Assembly (NCBI GenBank): GCA_964546445.1
Contig: CAZJJY010000011.1
Span: forward strand, 1 to 15,661
Reading direction: 5' to 3'
Source: CAZJJY01 sp964546445
Lineage (GTDB): Bacteria; Patescibacteriota; Microgenomatia; PFEM01; JAPLYW01
Length of the DNA: 15,661 bases
The notes under the pieces are model-generated. The model did not search any database. It saw only the letters and a program-made list of their open reading frames with translations, and was not told the DNA's origin. Positions 13,891 to 15,661 of this stretch are shown piece by piece. Every line of letters begins with the position of its first letter. The stretch's first letter is position 1. The translations under genes and the position numbers were made by a program.

Positions 13891-14500
13891 ATCTTCTTAA
13901 AACACCGACTACTTTACCTTGAATCTTAACATTTTTAGCAAAAATAGGAGACATCTTACTATTAGCTGGTTCTAATCTTATTCTAGTTGCTTCCTTAAAG
14001 AATTTTTTTAAAGTAGCAAAACCATTTTCTAAAATAGCTACAACAATGTCACCGTTATTGGCTGTTTCTTTTTCCTCAATAACAACAAAATCTCCATCTA
14101 GAATACCTTCCTCAATCATAGAAGTCCCTTTTACCTGTAAAACATAAGCTCTTTTCTTACCACTTATCATTCCTGGAGCTATGGAAATACTAGCGTTAGG
14201 GTCAGTAAAAGGCTCTATTGGAGCTCCGGCTGCGATAAAACCTAGTACTGGAACATCAACACCAGTTTGTTGACCTGGAGATGAATCATTAACAATTTCT
14301 ATTCCTCTAACTGAACCATTAAAGCGTTTAATAACCCCTTTTTTCTCCATTGCTTTTAGATGTTCATGAACTGTAGCGAGAGAAGAAACACCTAGAGCAT
14401 TGGCAATTTCAGTTAGAGTAGGGGCTAGTCCATTCTTTTGGACGTATTGCTTAATAAAATCAAGAATCTGTTTTTGACGTCTATAAAGAGTTACTGGCAT
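13883..14500 (-). CDS. lexA: LexA repressor
   Basis: LexA represses DNA-damage genes and cleaves itself when RecA filaments form. The 205-aa product has the N-terminal winged helix (TLTEIANALGVSSLATVHEHLKAM at about 28-51, the recognition helix within it), then the S24 peptidase-like domain. The scissile A91-G92 bond lies in IAAGAPI, the nucleophile S127 in KGTSM, and the general base K165 in ATLKK. All self-cleavage parts are intact. The more usual GDSM/GxSM is GTSM, still compatible. Its own promoter overlaps an 11-bp palindrome that may be its operator. It is divergent from the cupin gene (73-nt gap) and ends within the Nramp stop. Confidence 0.96.
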   Translation of the reverse strand: MPVTLYRRQKQILDFIKQYVQKNGLAPTLTEIANALGVSSLATVHEHLKAMEKKGVIKRFNGSVRGIEIVNDSSPGQQTGVDVPVLGFIAAGAPIEPFTDPNASISIAPGMISGKKRAYVLQVKGTSMIEEGILDGDFVVIEEKETANNGDIVVAILENGFATLKKFFKEATRIRLEPANSKMSPIFAKNVKIQGKVVGVLRRFN

Positions 14501-14509
14501 CTTACACTA

Positions 14510-14539
14510 ATAATACCCGAAACTTAAAATTCTTGTCAA
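14510..14539 (-). promoter_or_regulatory. lexA promoter (near-leaderless)
   Basis: On the minus strand a perfect TTGACA (14539-14534), an 18-nt spacer and TATTAT (14515-14510) precede the lexA ATG by 9 nt. No SD lies between. The expected transcript starts 0-3 nt before the ATG. Confidence 0.7.
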
Positions 14540-14541
14540 GA
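14531..14541. promoter_or_regulatory. Candidate LexA operator, palindrome TCTTGTCAAGA
   Basis: This 11-bp palindrome (5-bp arms TCTTG/CAAGA about one central base) covers the whole lexA -35 hexamer and lies 22 nt upstream of the cupin -10 box. Its position suits autorepression. It does not match the E. coli CTGT-N8-ACAG or Bacillus GAAC-N4-GTTC boxes, and part of its symmetry comes from the TTGACA itself, so the call is tentative. Confidence 0.35.
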
Positions 14542-14559
14542 GGTAAAAAAATTTTTATA

Positions 14560-14568
14560 TGTTAAAAT
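14560..14568 (+). promoter_or_regulatory. Extended -10 box of the cupin gene (leaderless)
   Basis: TGTTAAAAT (TGn plus TAAAAT) ends 5 nt before the ATG at 14574. There is no SD. The -35 region lacks a good hexamer. Transcription would start on or within the start codon. Confidence 0.55.
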
Positions 14569-14573
14569 AAATT

Positions 14574-14942
14574 ATGAAAAAATTAGTAAACGGAAATCTT
14601 AACGATGTTATTAAAAAGAAGAAAACTCATTGGGTAATGGGCCACTTTATGGATCCTAAAACTCCTTTTTATAATCGTGAATTTGAAATAAAATGGGGTG
14701 CTCACAAAAAAGGCGAATCTAAAAATAAGGCAGTTGAAAATAATAACTCAAAAACACTTTGTATCCTCATTGATGGTAAAGTGTTAATGAAATTTCCTGA
14801 AAAAGAAATAGTTCTTTCTAAAAAAGGTGACTATGTTTTTTGGGGTAAAGGCATTCCACATACATGGTCTGTCTTAGAAGATTGTACAACAATTAGTATA
14901 AGATGGCCATCTGTTCCAAGTGATCAAAAAATATCTAAATAG
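14574..14942 (+). CDS. Cupin-domain protein, signal-peptide-like family uncertain
   Basis: This 122-aa protein looks like a small single-domain cupin. The second cupin motif is visible as GDYVFWGKGIPHTW (about residues 86-99, with the histidine). The first half carries HKKGESK (about 43-49) and the strand ILIDGKVLMKF in the inter-motif region. The first-motif His/Glu ligands are not cleanly present, so metal binding is uncertain. No signal peptide or membrane segment is seen. The function cannot be told from sequence: small cupins act as sugar isomerases, regulators or metal-dependent oxygenases. It is divergent from lexA and shares its 73-nt upstream region, so it might be LexA-controlled; that is inference. 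Confidence 0.65.
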   Translation: MKKLVNGNLNDVIKKKKTHWVMGHFMDPKTPFYNREFEIKWGAHKKGESKNKAVENNNSKTLCILIDGKVLMKFPEKEIVLSKKGDYVFWGKGIPHTWSVLEDCTTISIRWPSVPSDQKISK

Positions 14943-14959
14943 TTAGAAAGATTAAATCC

Positions 14960-14988
14960 TTGTTAAGACTAGCCTTTTTCATTAGAAT
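14960..14988 (+). promoter_or_regulatory. Promoter of the secreted-protein gene (leaderless)
   Basis: TTGTTA at 14960-14965, a 17-nt spacer and TAGAAT at 14983-14988 are followed by 6 nt and the ATG at 14995. There is no SD. Confidence 0.6.
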
Positions 14989-14994
14989 AAAAAC

Positions 14995-15624
14995 ATGAGG
15001 CGTTTTCTATTTTTTTTAAGTTTTATTGTCTTTTTCTTCTCATTATCTACAAAATCTTTTGCTTCTGAGGAGTTTAAGACAGAATATGATATCAAGTATC
15101 AGGTTAATGAATCAGGAGTTGTTAACGTCGATCACAAAATTTCTTTAACCAATAAACTTTCTAGAATTTATGCTACTCAATATTCACTAATTCTCCCCAC
15201 AACTCAGATCAGCAATATTGAAGCTACCGATCAAGATGGTCCTTGTAAATTAGAAATCAGCAAAGACAATGAAACGACAACAATTATTATTAAATTCAAC
15301 CAAGAGGTGGTTGGGATTGATAAGACACTAGCTTTCAACCTTAACTATCAAAATCTTAGTGCCGCGGCAAGAAAAGGAGAGATATGGGAAATAAATATTC
15401 CTCGTATCTCTAATTTAAGTGATATTGATAATTATAATATTTCTCTAAATATTCCTAAAAGCTTTGGGAACCCTGCCTTTATAAGGCCTGAACCAATCGA
15501 AGTTTTAGATGAAGGAAGCTTTTTCAATTATCGCTTTAGTTTGATCTCCTTTTTTGCCAGACTCTTCAAGAGCTCCTATTTCCTTAGTTGCTTTTTCTGC
15601 CAATTCTTGAACGTCTATATCTAG
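14995..15624 (+). CDS. Secreted beta-rich protein, C-terminal part apparently lost
   Basis: The 209-aa reading frame begins with a signal peptide (MRR, a Phe/Leu-rich core, then TKSFAS with cleavage likely near residue 24). The following extracellular region is beta-strand rich, with EYDIKYQVNESGVVNVDHKI and LTNKLSRIYATQYSL. It resembles the N-terminal domain of long secreted CPR proteins that often continue into a transglutaminase-like domain; I base this on style, not on an alignment. From about residue 182 (base 15539) the sequence changes to a Phe/Cys/Ser-rich tail with no fold-like pattern. That tail is antisense to a plausible minus-strand gene start. The gene is therefore probably truncated or part of a junction. 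No membrane anchor follows. Confidence 0.6.
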   Translation: MRRFLFFLSFIVFFFSLSTKSFASEEFKTEYDIKYQVNESGVVNVDHKISLTNKLSRIYATQYSLILPTTQISNIEATDQDGPCKLEISKDNETTTIIIKFNQEVVGIDKTLAFNLNYQNLSAAARKGEIWEINIPRISNLSDIDNYNISLNIPKSFGNPAFIRPEPIEVLDEGSFFNYRFSLISFFARLFKSSYFLSCFFCQFLNVYI

Positions 15625-15642
15625 CTCTGACATCTTTGACAT
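15505..15642 (-). CDS. Short ORF or gene 5' fragment, 45 aa
   Basis: On the minus strand ATG at 15642 starts a 45-aa frame that reads as a charged, helical N-terminus (MSKMSELDIDVQELAEKATKE, then more Lys/Glu). An SD-like AGGAG lies about 8 nt upstream. The frame stops at 15507-15505 inside sequence that clearly codes for the plus-strand secreted protein. The last residues are thus probably not native, and the true gene seems cut near 15539. The product is not recognised. A genuine 45-aa protein overlapping the plus gene is possible but less likely. Confidence 0.45.
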   Translation of the reverse strand: MSKMSELDIDVQELAEKATKEIGALEESGKKGDQTKAIIEKASFI

Positions 15643-15661
15643 TTTACATCTCCTCGGCTAT

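Noticed and set aside
14936..14949. Hairpin TCTAA-ATAG-TTAGA after the cupin gene as terminator
   Set aside because: A 5-bp AT-rich stem without a following T-run is too weak.
1..15661. CRISPR array, insertion sequence, prophage or defence system
   Set aside because: No direct-repeat array, transposase, integrase, terminal repeats or phage structural genes were seen; the phage-type metallopeptidase stands alone in a housekeeping operon.

Overview
The window looks like a contig from a Candidate Phyla Radiation (Patescibacteria) bacterium, most likely of the Microgenomates lineage. The genome is AT-rich and tightly packed. Several proteins are shortened compared with well-known relatives (HolA 227 aa, RsmI 222 aa, acyl-CoA synthetase 555 aa). 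Small CPR-type genes are present, such as a free-standing EF-Tu domain-2-like protein and a phage-type metallopeptidase. TGA is used as a normal stop (the end of enolase, of gpmI and of the metallopeptidase gene), so the UGA-Gly code of Absconditabacteria/Gracilibacteria is excluded. The phylum assignment comes from protein style only; no rRNA is present.

Layout, left to right. (1) 1-55 (-): a cut tRNA-Lys(UUU). (2) 170-1963 (+): ruvC, the EF-Tu-domain-like gene, the metallopeptidase gene and holA. (3) 1986-8805 (+): a packed operon ppsA-eno-gpmI-acs with abutting or ATGA-overlapping junctions. (4) 8795-9958 (-): rsmI, then a hypothetical gene that has a strong Shine-Dalgarno site, its own terminator and a long structured leader. 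(5) 10185-13890 (+): a four-subunit 2-oxoacid:ferredoxin oxidoreductase (alpha, beta, gamma, delta) followed by an Nramp-fold transporter. (6) lexA (-) divergent from a cupin gene (+). (7) 14995-15661: a secreted protein whose C-terminal part looks replaced, facing a minus-strand ORF start at the window edge.

Regions 3 and 5 together encode every step between 3-phosphoglycerate and acetate: phosphoglycerate mutase, enolase, PEP synthase, 2-oxoacid:ferredoxin oxidoreductase (if it uses pyruvate) and an AMP-forming acyl-CoA synthetase. This could run as acetate assimilation or, reversed, as fermentation in which both ATP-forming steps consume AMP.

The most striking non-coding signal is promoter placement. 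For six genes on both strands (ruvC, rsmI, korA, lexA, the cupin and the secreted protein) a good -10 box ends only 5-9 nt before the ATG, which predicts leaderless mRNAs. Three other genes or ORFs (706, 9958 minus, 15642 minus) have Shine-Dalgarno sites, so two initiation modes seem to coexist. No CRISPR array, insertion sequence, prophage or replication origin was seen.
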